Part shown: piece after piece, positions 16,593 through 24,446 of the stretch
How the letters are laid out: every line of letters begins with the position of its first letter
Numbering within the stretch: the stretch's first letter is position 1
Assembly (NCBI RefSeq): GCF_002733835.1
Contig: NZ_NVWY01000044.1
Coordinates: forward strand, 1 to 35,625
Direction of reading: 5' to 3'
Length of the DNA: 35,625 nucleotides
Source: Alcanivorax sp.
GTDB lineage: Bacteria; Pseudomonadota; Gammaproteobacteria; Pseudomonadales; Alcanivoracaceae
Program-made: the position numbers and the translations under genes
Notes under the pieces: model-generated
What the model was told of the DNA's origin: nothing
Databases searched by the model: none
Seen by the model: the letters and a program-made list of their open reading frames with translations, nothing else

Positions 16593-18122
16593 TTAGCTGG
16601 CGACGGCTTCTTTAACTGCGGCCTTCTCTACCGCCGGCTGCCAGTTGTAATCCTTCATGTTTACGGTCCAGGTGCGGGCCATGAACTGGAAGGTGGCGTG
16701 GGGCCACAGGGCGGTGTTGCGGCCATCGGCCTGTTGGTACCAGCTCATGCACCCGCCGTTCTGCCAAACCGTGCCCTTCAGCTCGTCCTGCAGCTTGTCA
16801 TTGAAACGATCCTGCACATCCTGCTTCACGTCCAGCCAGGCATCACCGCGCTTGTCCAGCTTGGTGATGGCATCCATCACATAGCGCACCTGGCTCTCGA
16901 TCATGAAGATGATGGAGTTATGGCCCAGGCCGGTATTCGGCCCCACCAGCTGGAACATGTTCGGATAACCACTCACGGTGGTGCCGAGATAGGCCTGCGC
17001 CGCATCCTTCCAGTCATCCTGCAGACGACGACCGGGCAAGCCGGTGATTTCAAAGTCCTTCATGTAGATACGCGGATCCACGATGAAACCGGTACCCAGC
17101 ACGATGCAGTCCGCCTGCTGCTCAGTGCCATCACTGAACACCACGCTGTTCTCCCGGATTTCCTTCACCCCTTCGGTCACCAGCTCCACGTTGTCGCGGT
17201 TGAAAGTCGGGTAGTAGTTGTTGGAGATCAGAATCCGCTTACAACCCAGCGTGTAGTTGGGTACCAACTTGCGTGCCGTCTCCTTGTCCTTCACCTGATA
17301 GTTGATGAAGGCTTTCAGGGCCGGTTCAGCCAGTTTGGCCAGACGCGGATTGAAGATCGGCAGCACGCGCGCTTCGTTGCTCAGGTAAAGGCGCAGACGA
17401 TGCAGCTTGCGCAGCGCCGGGAAACGGCGGAATACCCACTTGCTCAGGCCGGAATAAGCGCGCTCATCGCGAGGGATAATCCACGGCGGAGTCCGCTGTA
17501 CCACGGTCAGGTGGCCCGCTTCTTTCGCCACATGGGGCACATACTGGATGGCACTGGCACCGGTACCGATGGACACCACTTTCTTGCCAGCCATGTCGTA
17601 GTCCTGGTCCCACAGGGCCGAGTGGATGATCTTGCCCTTGAAGGTATCCATGCCCTTGAAATTGGGGAACGACGGCACATGCAGGGGGCCGCTGGCCAGC
17701 ACCCAGTGCTGGCAGACCACCTGGGAGCCATCGGCCAGATCCAGGGTCCACAGGGCCGCCTGGTCGTCAAAATGGGCCCCGGTCACCTCGGCATTGAAAC
17801 GGGTGTACTGACGCAGATTGTGTTTCTGGCTCACGCCTTCAATGTAATTGTGGATTTCCTGCTGGCCACTGTAGCGGTGGCTCCAGTCCGGGTTGCCCTC
17901 GAAGGAGAAGGAGTACATGTGGGACTGCACATCACAGGCGGCGCCCGGATAGCTGTTGTGGTACCAGGTACCGCCCATGCCATTGCCCTTTTCCAGCAGC
18001 AGGAAGTCATCGATTCCGGCTTCGCGCAGCTTGATCGCCATGCACATACCACCAAAACCGCCGCCCACGATGGCAACTTTGACGCGACGGGTTTTCACAT
18101 TGATCTTGGCCTGACTTGTCAT
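16593..18122 (-). CDS. Flavin-containing monooxygenase, Baeyer-Villiger type
   Basis: The 509-residue product is a class B flavoprotein monooxygenase, which uses FAD, NADPH and O2. It has an N-terminal FAD-binding GGGFGG (residues 20-25), the conserved GGTWYHNSYPGAACD (about 50-64), the Baeyer-Villiger signature FxGxxxHxxxWD as FKGKIIHSALWD (161-172), and an NADPH-binding GTGASA (186-191). Late motifs such as GPNTGLGHNS also fit. Such enzymes turn ketones or aldehydes into esters or lactones; the substrate is unknown. ATG 18122 has AGGAGA about 7 bp upstream and precedes the usual short leader to the FAD motif, so I preferred it to the ATG at 18179. It is divergent from an AraC-type regulator that probably controls it. 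Confidence 0.92.
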   Translation of the reverse strand: MTSQAKINVKTRRVKVAIVGGGFGGMCMAIKLREAGIDDFLLLEKGNGMGGTWYHNSYPGAACDVQSHMYSFSFEGNPDWSHRYSGQQEIHNYIEGVSQKHNLRQYTRFNAEVTGAHFDDQAALWTLDLADGSQVVCQHWVLASGPLHVPSFPNFKGMDTFKGKIIHSALWDQDYDMAGKKVVSIGTGASAIQYVPHVAKEAGHLTVVQRTPPWIIPRDERAYSGLSKWVFRRFPALRKLHRLRLYLSNEARVLPIFNPRLAKLAEPALKAFINYQVKDKETARKLVPNYTLGCKRILISNNYYPTFNRDNVELVTEGVKEIRENSVVFSDGTEQQADCIVLGTGFIVDPRIYMKDFEITGLPGRRLQDDWKDAAQAYLGTTVSGYPNMFQLVGPNTGLGHNSIIFMIESQVRYVMDAITKLDKRGDAWLDVKQDVQDRFNDKLQDELKGTVWQNGGCMSWYQQADGRNTALWPHATFQFMARTWTVNMKDYNWQPAVEKAAVKEAVAS

Positions 18123-18157
18123 AGGTATTCTCCTGGGATACTCACGGGCTCCTCGAT

Positions 18158-18177
18158 GGCAACACTCTAACCTTGCC
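18158..18177. promoter_or_regulatory. Possible operator in the monooxygenase/regulator divergent region
   Basis: GGCAA (18158-18162) and TTGCC (18173-18177) form a 5-bp inverted repeat with a 10-bp spacer in the 106-bp gap between the two divergent genes. AraC-family proteins more often bind direct repeats, so it is only a candidate. No strong -10/-35 pair stands out for either gene. Confidence 0.2.
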
Positions 18178-18228
18178 AAGGCTTAGTGAATACATGTTAA
18201 CCTGACTGAAAAATTGATAATTCCGGCC

Positions 18229-19248
18229 ATGTCTGAACGCTCGATCCTCGCCCTCATCTACACCATCGACCTGCTCGAAGACGAGAAGGGCATCGACTGT
18301 GCGCCGGTGCTGGCCCGGCATGGGCTGGATCGCAACAAGCTGGACCCGAGCAGCGAGATTGGCCGCGACCGGGAACTGCTGATCTTCACTGAACTGCTGC
18401 CACAGGTAGACGATCCGCTGCTTGGCTTCGAAATGGGCAGCCGTTTCGGCTTTGCCGGTTACGGCCAGCTGGCCATGCTGCTGATGACCAGTGAAACCGC
18501 TTTCCAGGGGTTCCAGTTCGGGGTGAAATACCAGGCACTGACCTACCTGTACGGGGAAATCGCGCTGGTCCCCGGTGAAACCACCACAGCCCTGGAACTG
18601 TACCCGATCCCCCTGCCTCCAGAGGTGAGCCGCACCCTGATCGACCGCGACATGGTAGGCACCTTCAAGCTGGTCAACGATATCCAGACCCAGCTCAATC
18701 TGGACCTCAAGCCTGTGGAAGTGTGGATGCCCTATCCGCGTCCCGATCATGCCGGCGTATTCGAAGCCTATTTCGGCTGCCCGGTGCGCTACGACCAGCC
18801 CTATTGCAAGGCGGTGATCCGTAACGAGGACATGGCGGTACGCATGCCCGGCTACAACAAGATGGCCCAGGACATGTATCGGGAACAGTGCGAGGCCATG
18901 CTGGCCCGCCGGGAAGCCCCCACCGAGCATCTGGCAAACCGGGTTAGCGCCTACCTGAGCCTGTTCGTGCGTACTTTCCCCACCGCCGAACAGGTAGCCC
19001 AGGCCTTCGGCATCCCGGAACGCACCTTCCGCCGCCAGCTCAGCAAGGAGGCCCGCCCCTTTCAGGGCATCATGGATCAGGTCAGGGAAGACAAGGCCAG
19101 ACGCTACCTGAGCGACTCCAGCCGCAGCGTGGCGCAGATCGCCGAATTGCTCGGCTACAGTGAATCAGCGGCCTTCGTCAGGGCCTTTGAGCGGTGGACG
19201 GGAAAGACACCGGCCCGTCACCGCAAAGAAGCCGGGGCCGGGCAGTAG
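18229..19248 (+). CDS. AraC-family transcriptional regulator
   Basis: The 339-residue product has an N-terminal arabinose-binding-like (PF12625 type) ligand domain over about residues 15-205 and a C-terminal AraC DNA-binding domain (about 235-335). The latter has two helix-turn-helix units: PTAEQVAQAFGIPERTFRRQ, and SVAQIAELLGYSESAAFVRA followed by FERWTGKTPARHR. This architecture is seen in regulators of lipid, sterol and hydrocarbon-oxidation genes, which fits control of the divergent monooxygenase; that link is inferred from position. ATG 18229 was chosen over TTG 18214. The TAG stop is embedded in a REP-like palindrome. Confidence 0.9.
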   Translation: MSERSILALIYTIDLLEDEKGIDCAPVLARHGLDRNKLDPSSEIGRDRELLIFTELLPQVDDPLLGFEMGSRFGFAGYGQLAMLLMTSETAFQGFQFGVKYQALTYLYGEIALVPGETTTALELYPIPLPPEVSRTLIDRDMVGTFKLVNDIQTQLNLDLKPVEVWMPYPRPDHAGVFEAYFGCPVRYDQPYCKAVIRNEDMAVRMPGYNKMAQDMYREQCEAMLARREAPTEHLANRVSAYLSLFVRTFPTAEQVAQAFGIPERTFRRQLSKEARPFQGIMDQVREDKARRYLSDSSRSVAQIAELLGYSESAAFVRAFERWTGKTPARHRKEAGAGQ

Positions 19249-19272
19249 GAGCGCCGCTTGAGGCGCGCCTAC
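19245..19272. repeat. REP-like palindrome overlapping the AraC gene stop codon
   Basis: GTAGGAGCGCC (19245-19255), a GCTTGA loop and GGCGCGCCTAC (19262-19272) form an 11-bp hairpin with one mismatch. The GTAGGAGCG head is the form common in REP elements of pseudomonads and relatives. The TAG stop of the regulator gene lies in the left arm. It sits between the convergent AraC and hldE genes and may also act as a transcript 3' end. Confidence 0.65.
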
Positions 19273-19290
19273 AGCAGCTTCGTTGCAGAG

Positions 19291-20718
19291 TCAGTCCTGA
19301 CGAATTCTTTCCACGATTTTGGTCGTCGAAATATCGTCGATAAAATCGAGCACCTTCACCTCGCCCCCATAGCGCTTCACAAACTCGTGGCCGACCACTT
19401 CTTCCACGCTGTAGTCACCACCCTTGACCAGCACATCCGGCTTGATGGCTTCCAATAAAGGCTCCGGGGTGTCTGTATCAAAGGACACCACCCAATCCAC
19501 CGCTTCCAGGGCGGCAAGCACCGCCATTCGTCGCTCCAACGGATTGATGGGGCGACCCGGTCCTTTCAGGCGGCGGATGGAATCATCGCCGTTCACCGCC
19601 AAGACCAGGCGATCACCTTGACGGCGGGCGGAATCCAGATAGCCCACATGGCCGGCATGAATAATGTCGAAACAGCCATTGGTGAAAACAATTTTTTCAC
19701 CCTGGGCGCGGGCGTCCTCGATGGCAATCAGCAGTTGCTCCTCTGTCATCACACCACGACCCAAGCCCCCTTCCTGATGCACTGCACGACGCAGTTCCGG
19801 CGCAGACACCACAGCAGTACCCAGCTTGCCGACCACGATACCAGCAGCGATGTTGGCCAGCGCCACCGCATCTTCCATGGCGGCACCCGCCGCCAACGCC
19901 ACTGCCAGCACGGAAATCACCGTATCCCCGGCGCCGGTCACATCAAACACTTCCCGGGCCCGGGCCGGCAGGTGCAGCTCTGGCAAGCCATCACGCAGCA
20001 GGGTCATGCCCTTCTCGCTGCGGGTGACCAGCATGGCCTGCAGGTCCAGATCACGGATCAGCTGCTGCCCCTTTTCAATCAGGTCCTGCTCATCCTTTAC
20101 TGCCCCCACCACCGCCTCAAACTCACTCAGGTTCGGCGTCAGCAGAGTCGCCCCGCGATAGGGCTCAAAGTCGGTACCCTTGGGGTCCACCAGTACCGGC
20201 ACGCCCGCTTCGCGGGCCAGGGCGATTAGACCGGGACAGTCACGCAGGGCGCCTTTGGCATAATCCGACAACACCAGCGCACCGCAATGGGCTAACTGCT
20301 GCTTAACCTGCTCGGCAAAAGGCGCCGGATCCTGGCTGTGGAACGCCTCTTCAAAATCCAGCCGTAGCAGTTGTTGCTGACGACTAATCACCCGCAATTT
20401 GGTAATAGTGGGCAACCCGTCCACTTTCTGAAAATGGCAACCCACTTCCGCCGCCGCCAGCCGCTCTTCCAGAATCGAGGCCGCTTCATCGCGGCCCGTC
20501 ACCCCAACCAGCTCTGCACGGGCGCCCAGGGCGGCCATGTTCAATGCCACGTTGGCGGCACCACCGGGGCGATCTTCCAGTTCGGTAACGCGCACCACCG
20601 GCACCGGCGCTTCCGGCGAAATACGGCCGGTGGGGCCGTGCCAGTAACGATCAAGCATGACATCGCCAGCCACCAGAACGCGGGCCTGGGCAAAGGAAGG
20701 AATTTGCGGGTTTTGCAT
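19291..20718 (-). CDS. hldE: Bifunctional heptose 7-phosphate kinase / heptose 1-phosphate adenylyltransferase HldE
   Basis: HldE makes ADP-D-glycero-manno-heptose for the LPS inner core through two reactions. The 475-residue product has the usual two-domain length. The N-terminal PfkB-type kinase (about 1-320) has [10 protein letters not shown] and the catalytic motif TGAGDT with Asp265. The C-terminal nucleotidyltransferase (about 340-475) has [12 protein letters not shown] with the HxGH-type pair His354/His357, and ends [18 protein letters not shown] 20718, about 6 bp after GGAGA, begins the conserved region, so upstream codons to 20850 are not coding. It supplies the substrate for waaC and waaF, 9-11 kb away. 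Confidence 0.97.
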   Translation of the reverse strand: MQNPQIPSFAQARVLVAGDVMLDRYWHGPTGRISPEAPVPVVRVTELEDRPGGAANVALNMAALGARAELVGVTGRDEAASILEERLAAAEVGCHFQKVDGLPTITKLRVISRQQQLLRLDFEEAFHSQDPAPFAEQVKQQLAHCGALVLSDYAKGALRDCPGLIALAREAGVPVLVDPKGTDFEPYRGATLLTPNLSEFEAVVGAVKDEQDLIEKGQQLIRDLDLQAMLVTRSEKGMTLLRDGLPELHLPARAREVFDVTGAGDTVISVLAVALAAGAAMEDAVALANIAAGIVVGKLGTAVVSAPELRRAVHQEGGLGRGVMTEEQLLIAIEDARAQGEKIVFTNGCFDIIHAGHVGYLDSARRQGDRLVLAVNGDDSIRRLKGPGRPINPLERRMAVLAALEAVDWVVSFDTDTPEPLLEAIKPDVLVKGGDYSVEEVVGHEFVKRYGGEVKVLDFIDDISTTKIVERIRQD

Positions 20719-20756
20719 CAATGTCTCCAAAAGACAACAGAGCCGAATTGCCCGCA

Positions 20757-20765
20757 ATTGTAGCA
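20757..20765 (-). promoter_or_regulatory. Extended -10 promoter of hldE
   Basis: On the minus strand TGCTACAAT forms an extended -10 (TACAAT at 20757-20762). The -35 region is weak. The start would be near 20750, about 30 bases before the hldE ATG. Confidence 0.5.
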
Positions 20766-20836
20766 TAGCGGTGGAGGCAAACAGGTTCTGACAGTACACT
20801 CCCGGCACGCCGCTGCCTGCTGACCGGGCACAACCA

Positions 20837-20866
20837 TTACGCATCGCCACGCTGTCAGGGTATCAT
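20837..20866 (+). promoter_or_regulatory. Weak candidate promoter for the O-antigen ligase-like gene
   Basis: TTACGC (20837-20842), an 18-bp spacer and TATCAT (20861-20866) lie upstream of the ATG at 20907 in the 188-bp hldE divergent gap. The -35 box matches only half of the consensus. Nothing else is apparent in the gap. Confidence 0.35.
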
Positions 20867-20906
20867 TCAGCAACCCTTGGCCAATTTAGGAGCAACAGGA
20901 CACGCT

Positions 20907-22073
20907 ATGCCGCCACTGCCCCCCAACATCATGCAAGGTCGCTGGTTACGCTGGTGGCTGACATTGTCATTTGCGGTGATGTTCAGCGGCGTATTTCTGT
21001 TCAACTCCCGCATCGGCCTGCTCAACGTACTCGATGTGTTGTTCTTTCTGCCCGGCCTGACCCTGCTTACCCGCGCGGTGGTCAGTGGTGACCACCGGCT
21101 AATGACCTCGCCCTTTCTGGTTCCGCTCTACCTGTTACTCGCCTGGGCCCTGCTCAGCCTGGCCTGGGCGGAGGAACCCAACTCCTCGCGGACGGTGCGC
21201 GGCGTGGTGCAGATCGTAGTCATGGTGGGCCTGTTCCGCTGGCTACATCTCTATTTCCGTAACACCTTCAAGCAAGCCATGGCCAACGGTGCGCTGTGCG
21301 CCATGGTGGTGGCCACGGTGGTGATGGTCAGCTATTACACCACCCAACCATTCAGCAGCCCCCTCTTCAGTGAACCCGCCAACCTGATTTTCCGCATGCC
21401 CTCCCTGGATCCCTCCCTGGCCCTGATGGCCATGGTGGCACCGACCTTCATCCTGCTGGCACAGGGCATGGAAGAAGGCGCATCGGGCAAAGGCGGTCGC
21501 CGCCTGGTTGGCGCGGGGGTCGGGTTCGGCTTTTTATGCCTGACGTCTTTGCCTCTGGGATTGATGTGCATTCTGTTTGCTATCGCCTGGCTGACCAGCC
21601 GCAGCTCCCGCCGCTGGCTAAGCCTGATCCCGCTGGCCGCCGCCTTCTACCTGATGCTACAGGGCAGCCATAGCGTGACGGTGAGCAACTATTTTGCCCA
21701 CCCACTGATCGGCAACGGACTGAACCACGAAACGCTGAATGGCGTACTGGGGCACAACGACAGCCATTTGCTGACGCTTGCCCATCCGCGCAATATCTTT
21801 CTGCTGCTGATCCACGGTCTAGGGCTGATCGGCCTGGTGCTCTTTATTGCCAGCTGGGTGAGCCCGTTTACCGGACTCCTGCAACGCCAGATCAACTGGC
21901 ATGAGAATGCGGCCTACACCATTGCCGTGGTGCCCGGCCTGTGCATGACTTACGCGGCCGGTGCTTATTTGCTGGTGCCGTTCCAGGCCAGCTGGCTGAG
22001 CCTGTGGCTACCCCTGGCGCTCTTGCTGGCCCGCCTTAGCGAGCGCCCCGCCATCCGCCCAAACAGCCGCTGA
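20907..22073 (+). CDS. O-antigen ligase/polymerase-like membrane protein (WaaL/Wzy family)
   Basis: This 388-residue polytopic protein has about ten to twelve membrane segments. The late periplasmic-loop pattern of O-antigen ligases is visible as LAHPRNIFLLLIHGLGLIGLV, the His plus Asn that precedes a helix, preceded by IGNGLNHETLNG. It may join O-polysaccharide to lipid A-core, or polymerise repeat units; sequence alone does not separate WaaL from Wzy. Its place between hldE and an lpxL-type gene favours an LPS ligase role. ATG 20907 was chosen; the TTG at 20877 is possible. The next gene starts 7 bp downstream, implying co-transcription. Confidence 0.75.
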   Translation: MPPLPPNIMQGRWLRWWLTLSFAVMFSGVFLFNSRIGLLNVLDVLFFLPGLTLLTRAVVSGDHRLMTSPFLVPLYLLLAWALLSLAWAEEPNSSRTVRGVVQIVVMVGLFRWLHLYFRNTFKQAMANGALCAMVVATVVMVSYYTTQPFSSPLFSEPANLIFRMPSLDPSLALMAMVAPTFILLAQGMEEGASGKGGRRLVGAGVGFGFLCLTSLPLGLMCILFAIAWLTSRSSRRWLSLIPLAAAFYLMLQGSHSVTVSNYFAHPLIGNGLNHETLNGVLGHNDSHLLTLAHPRNIFLLLIHGLGLIGLVLFIASWVSPFTGLLQRQINWHENAAYTIAVVPGLCMTYAAGAYLLVPFQASWLSLWLPLALLLARLSERPAIRPNSR

Positions 22074-22080
22074 GAGCCTC

Positions 22081-22995
22081 ATGGGAAAACGCACCAACCG
22101 GCCCTCACGGCTCTCAGACCCTCGCCTGTACCCAAGCTGGCTAGGCGCAGGCCTGTTCTGGCTGATCGGGCAACTACCCTGGAATCTGCTGCTCGCAATA
22201 GGGCGTGGCCTTGGCCGTCTTGCCTGGCACCTAGCCAAAAAACGCCGACATGTTGTGCAAACCAACATCCGGCTCTGTTTCCCTGAATTGGACCCGGCGG
22301 AGCAAGAAACATTGGCCCGCCGTTGCATGACCAGCACCGGTGAAGCCATTCTGGAAATGGCAGGCAGCTTCAGCAACCACCGTATCAACCTGGACAAACG
22401 GCTGACCATTAAAGGCATGGAGCATATCGAGCGGGCTCACGCCGATGGCAAGGGAGTCCTCCTGCTCGGCATGCATTTTAATTCCATTGATGTAGGGTCT
22501 CGCCTGCTTGGCTATGTGTTGGACTTCCACGCCGTCTATCGCCCCAACGACAACCCGGTCATAGATCGTCTGATCGATAAAGGTCGCTGTAATTACGTGA
22601 AAAGCACCGTAGACAGGCAAGAGATTCGCCAGATGATAAAACTGCTGCGCCACGGCGACATTCTCTGGTACGCCCCCGACCAGGACTACGGCACCGCCCA
22701 CGCAGTCTATGTGCCATTCTTCGGCATCCCCGCCGCCACCATTACCGCCACCAGCCGCATCTCCCGTATGGGCAAGGCAGCAGTCATCCCCTGCGCGCAC
22801 TATCGCTTACCCGGCGGCCGCTACGAAATCGAATTCGGGCCAGCACTGGAAAACTTTCCCTGCGGCGACGATGAACAGGATACCGCTCGCATCAATAGCG
22901 CCATCGAAGGATACGTGCGCAAGTACCCGGAACAGTACCTATGGGTGCACAAGCGGTTCAAGCATCAGCAAAGCGGACAATCTCCGTACAAGTAA
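22081..22995 (+). CDS. lpxL: Lipid A biosynthesis acyltransferase (LpxL/HtrB family)
   Basis: The 304-residue inner-membrane enzyme adds a secondary acyl chain to the lipid A precursor. It has an N-terminal hydrophobic anchor (about residues 20-45) and the catalytic HX4D motif at His132-Asp137 (GMHFNSID). FHAVYRPNDNPVID and WYAPDQDYG, typical of the LpxL/LpxM family, follow. The acyl-chain length and position (LpxL or LpxM type) cannot be decided from the sequence; the symbol is by family. GAGAG lies about 4 bp before the ATG. It converges on the GT-C gene with a 12-bp gap and no visible terminator. Confidence 0.88.
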   Translation: MGKRTNRPSRLSDPRLYPSWLGAGLFWLIGQLPWNLLLAIGRGLGRLAWHLAKKRRHVVQTNIRLCFPELDPAEQETLARRCMTSTGEAILEMAGSFSNHRINLDKRLTIKGMEHIERAHADGKGVLLLGMHFNSIDVGSRLLGYVLDFHAVYRPNDNPVIDRLIDKGRCNYVKSTVDRQEIRQMIKLLRHGDILWYAPDQDYGTAHAVYVPFFGIPAATITATSRISRMGKAAVIPCAHYRLPGGRYEIEFGPALENFPCGDDEQDTARINSAIEGYVRKYPEQYLWVHKRFKHQQSGQSPYK

Positions 22996-23007
22996 CGCTC
23001 CATCCGC

Positions 23008-24444
23008 TTATTTTCTGGCTAACACTACCACCACATCCTCTCCGCCACTGTCGAACATTTTTTCCAGAGAGAAGCGATACCTATGTGCCGCTAAAAGCCC
23101 TTCTGCTTCACCCCGTTCCACACGCCACGCCAGAAGACTTCCCGGAGCGATCGTTTCCGGAAACGCCGGTTCCATGTCATAGCTGAAATAACCCTGATCG
23201 GCATAAAAACTCACCTGCCCATCATTGATATAAACCACATGGTCCGAGCGCACGGCCAACCAGTCCCCCGCGTCCTTAAGAGCCGATTTTTCATACCCCG
23301 TACTACTGATTGATGTAGCTAAACCAGACAAAACGAGAATAGTTATACTCACACGCTTGAGTACCGCATCTCCGCCAAGGAACGCCTGTGAAAACCGGAC
23401 CCATAGAAACGGCAAAATCATCAAGGCGGCAAAGACCACGTAACGGGAAGACAGAAACAGGTTGGTCACCAGAAAGATGACCAACACCGCTAACCACAAA
23501 TAAAAAAGTGCCTGATAGGTCGTACGATCGCTTCCATTCCAATCCACAGGCCTTAAAAAAGCGGCAAGCACCAGGACCCCAAGCAACATGAATAATTTGC
23601 TGGGAATAATCGTCATCAAGCCCCAGAACAGTATCTGACTACCATAATTATCTGAAAACTTGTTCAGCACCGCCCCCGTGAGCAAATCACCATAGTGATT
23701 AAATTCCTGATAACGATCAGCGACATTGAGCGCGTTCGCATAATGGGTAACCCTATCGACAGCGCCACTGTCACTAATCGCCAGAAAGAGCAGCAGGCCA
23801 AGCACACCGACGGCGGGCATAACATAGAACCCTATCAACTTCTTCCAGCTTCTTTCAGGCACGAACAACCCTGCCAATGCCAGACCGACAGCCACAGCTC
23901 CGACCTCAAGACGACAGAGCACTCCAAAAGCAATTGAGCCAAAACAAAGCAACAGCCACCGCACAGACGCCCTGTCTACGTAACGCAACCAGGCATAAAT
24001 CGCCAACAGCGAAAAAAACCAGGCCGGCCAGTCTCTCAACACAGATGATCGATATTCATTCAAGGCAGGCAATGCCAGCACAAAAAGCAAGAGAAGCCAC
24101 CCCGGCGCTTGCGACAACCGGTACATCAGCAAAACCATCAGCGCAGTGACACCCGCAGAAAAAAATGCGGTCATTAACATCGAGGTCATTAATGGTGACC
24201 ATGGGCTCATCTTTATTAAGCCAGCGAGAAACCAGGAAAAGAACGGCCAGTTAAATGTCTCGGTTACGCCTCCTTCCATTCCACTAGTAGCGATCTGACT
24301 CGCCAGATCGATATACAGCATCCCGTCACGATTCAGAACCGGGTCTGACAGAAATGCCAGCAAAGAAAAAGCCAAGCTTCCTATTACTGTCATTATGACA
24401 AGCAATACCGGGCGCTCCACTGACGATATAAATTTATTTATCAT
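23008..24444 (-). CDS. GT-C fold (family 39-like) membrane glycosyltransferase
   Basis: This 478-residue protein has about eleven membrane segments and a soluble C-terminal domain (about 385-478). The first loop carries NRDGMLYIDLA, an acidic motif like that in lipid-linked-sugar GT-C transferases such as ArnT/PMT. EYRSSVLRDWPAWFF and LSSRYVVFAALMI are further landmarks of such proteins. Substrate and acceptor are unknown. As the last gene of the LPS core operon, it may decorate the core or lipid A from the periplasmic side. ATG 24444 lies 2 bp after the stop of the kinase gene; the TTG at 24453 is an alternative. The gene is AT-richer than the flanking housekeeping genes. Confidence 0.75.
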   Translation of the reverse strand: MINKFISSVERPVLLVIMTVIGSLAFSLLAFLSDPVLNRDGMLYIDLASQIATSGMEGGVTETFNWPFFSWFLAGLIKMSPWSPLMTSMLMTAFFSAGVTALMVLLMYRLSQAPGWLLLLFVLALPALNEYRSSVLRDWPAWFFSLLAIYAWLRYVDRASVRWLLLCFGSIAFGVLCRLEVGAVAVGLALAGLFVPERSWKKLIGFYVMPAVGVLGLLLFLAISDSGAVDRVTHYANALNVADRYQEFNHYGDLLTGAVLNKFSDNYGSQILFWGLMTIIPSKLFMLLGVLVLAAFLRPVDWNGSDRTTYQALFYLWLAVLVIFLVTNLFLSSRYVVFAALMILPFLWVRFSQAFLGGDAVLKRVSITILVLSGLATSISSTGYEKSALKDAGDWLAVRSDHVVYINDGQVSFYADQGYFSYDMEPAFPETIAPGSLLAWRVERGEAEGLLAAHRYRFSLEKMFDSGGEDVVVVLARK

Positions 24445-24446
24445 GG

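Noticed and set aside
16593..18122. Identification of the monooxygenase as AlmA (long-chain alkane hydroxylase)
   Set aside because: The N-terminal region and the FKGKIIHSALWD motif fit classical Baeyer-Villiger enzymes better than AlmA as I remember it. Phylogeny would be needed to settle this.
16698..18170. 490-codon open frame on the plus strand opposite the flavin monooxygenase
   Set aside because: It mirrors a gene with clear FAD, NADPH and Baeyer-Villiger motifs, has a His/Gln-rich low-quality composition, and matches no family I know. Long antisense frames are expected in GC-rich genes.
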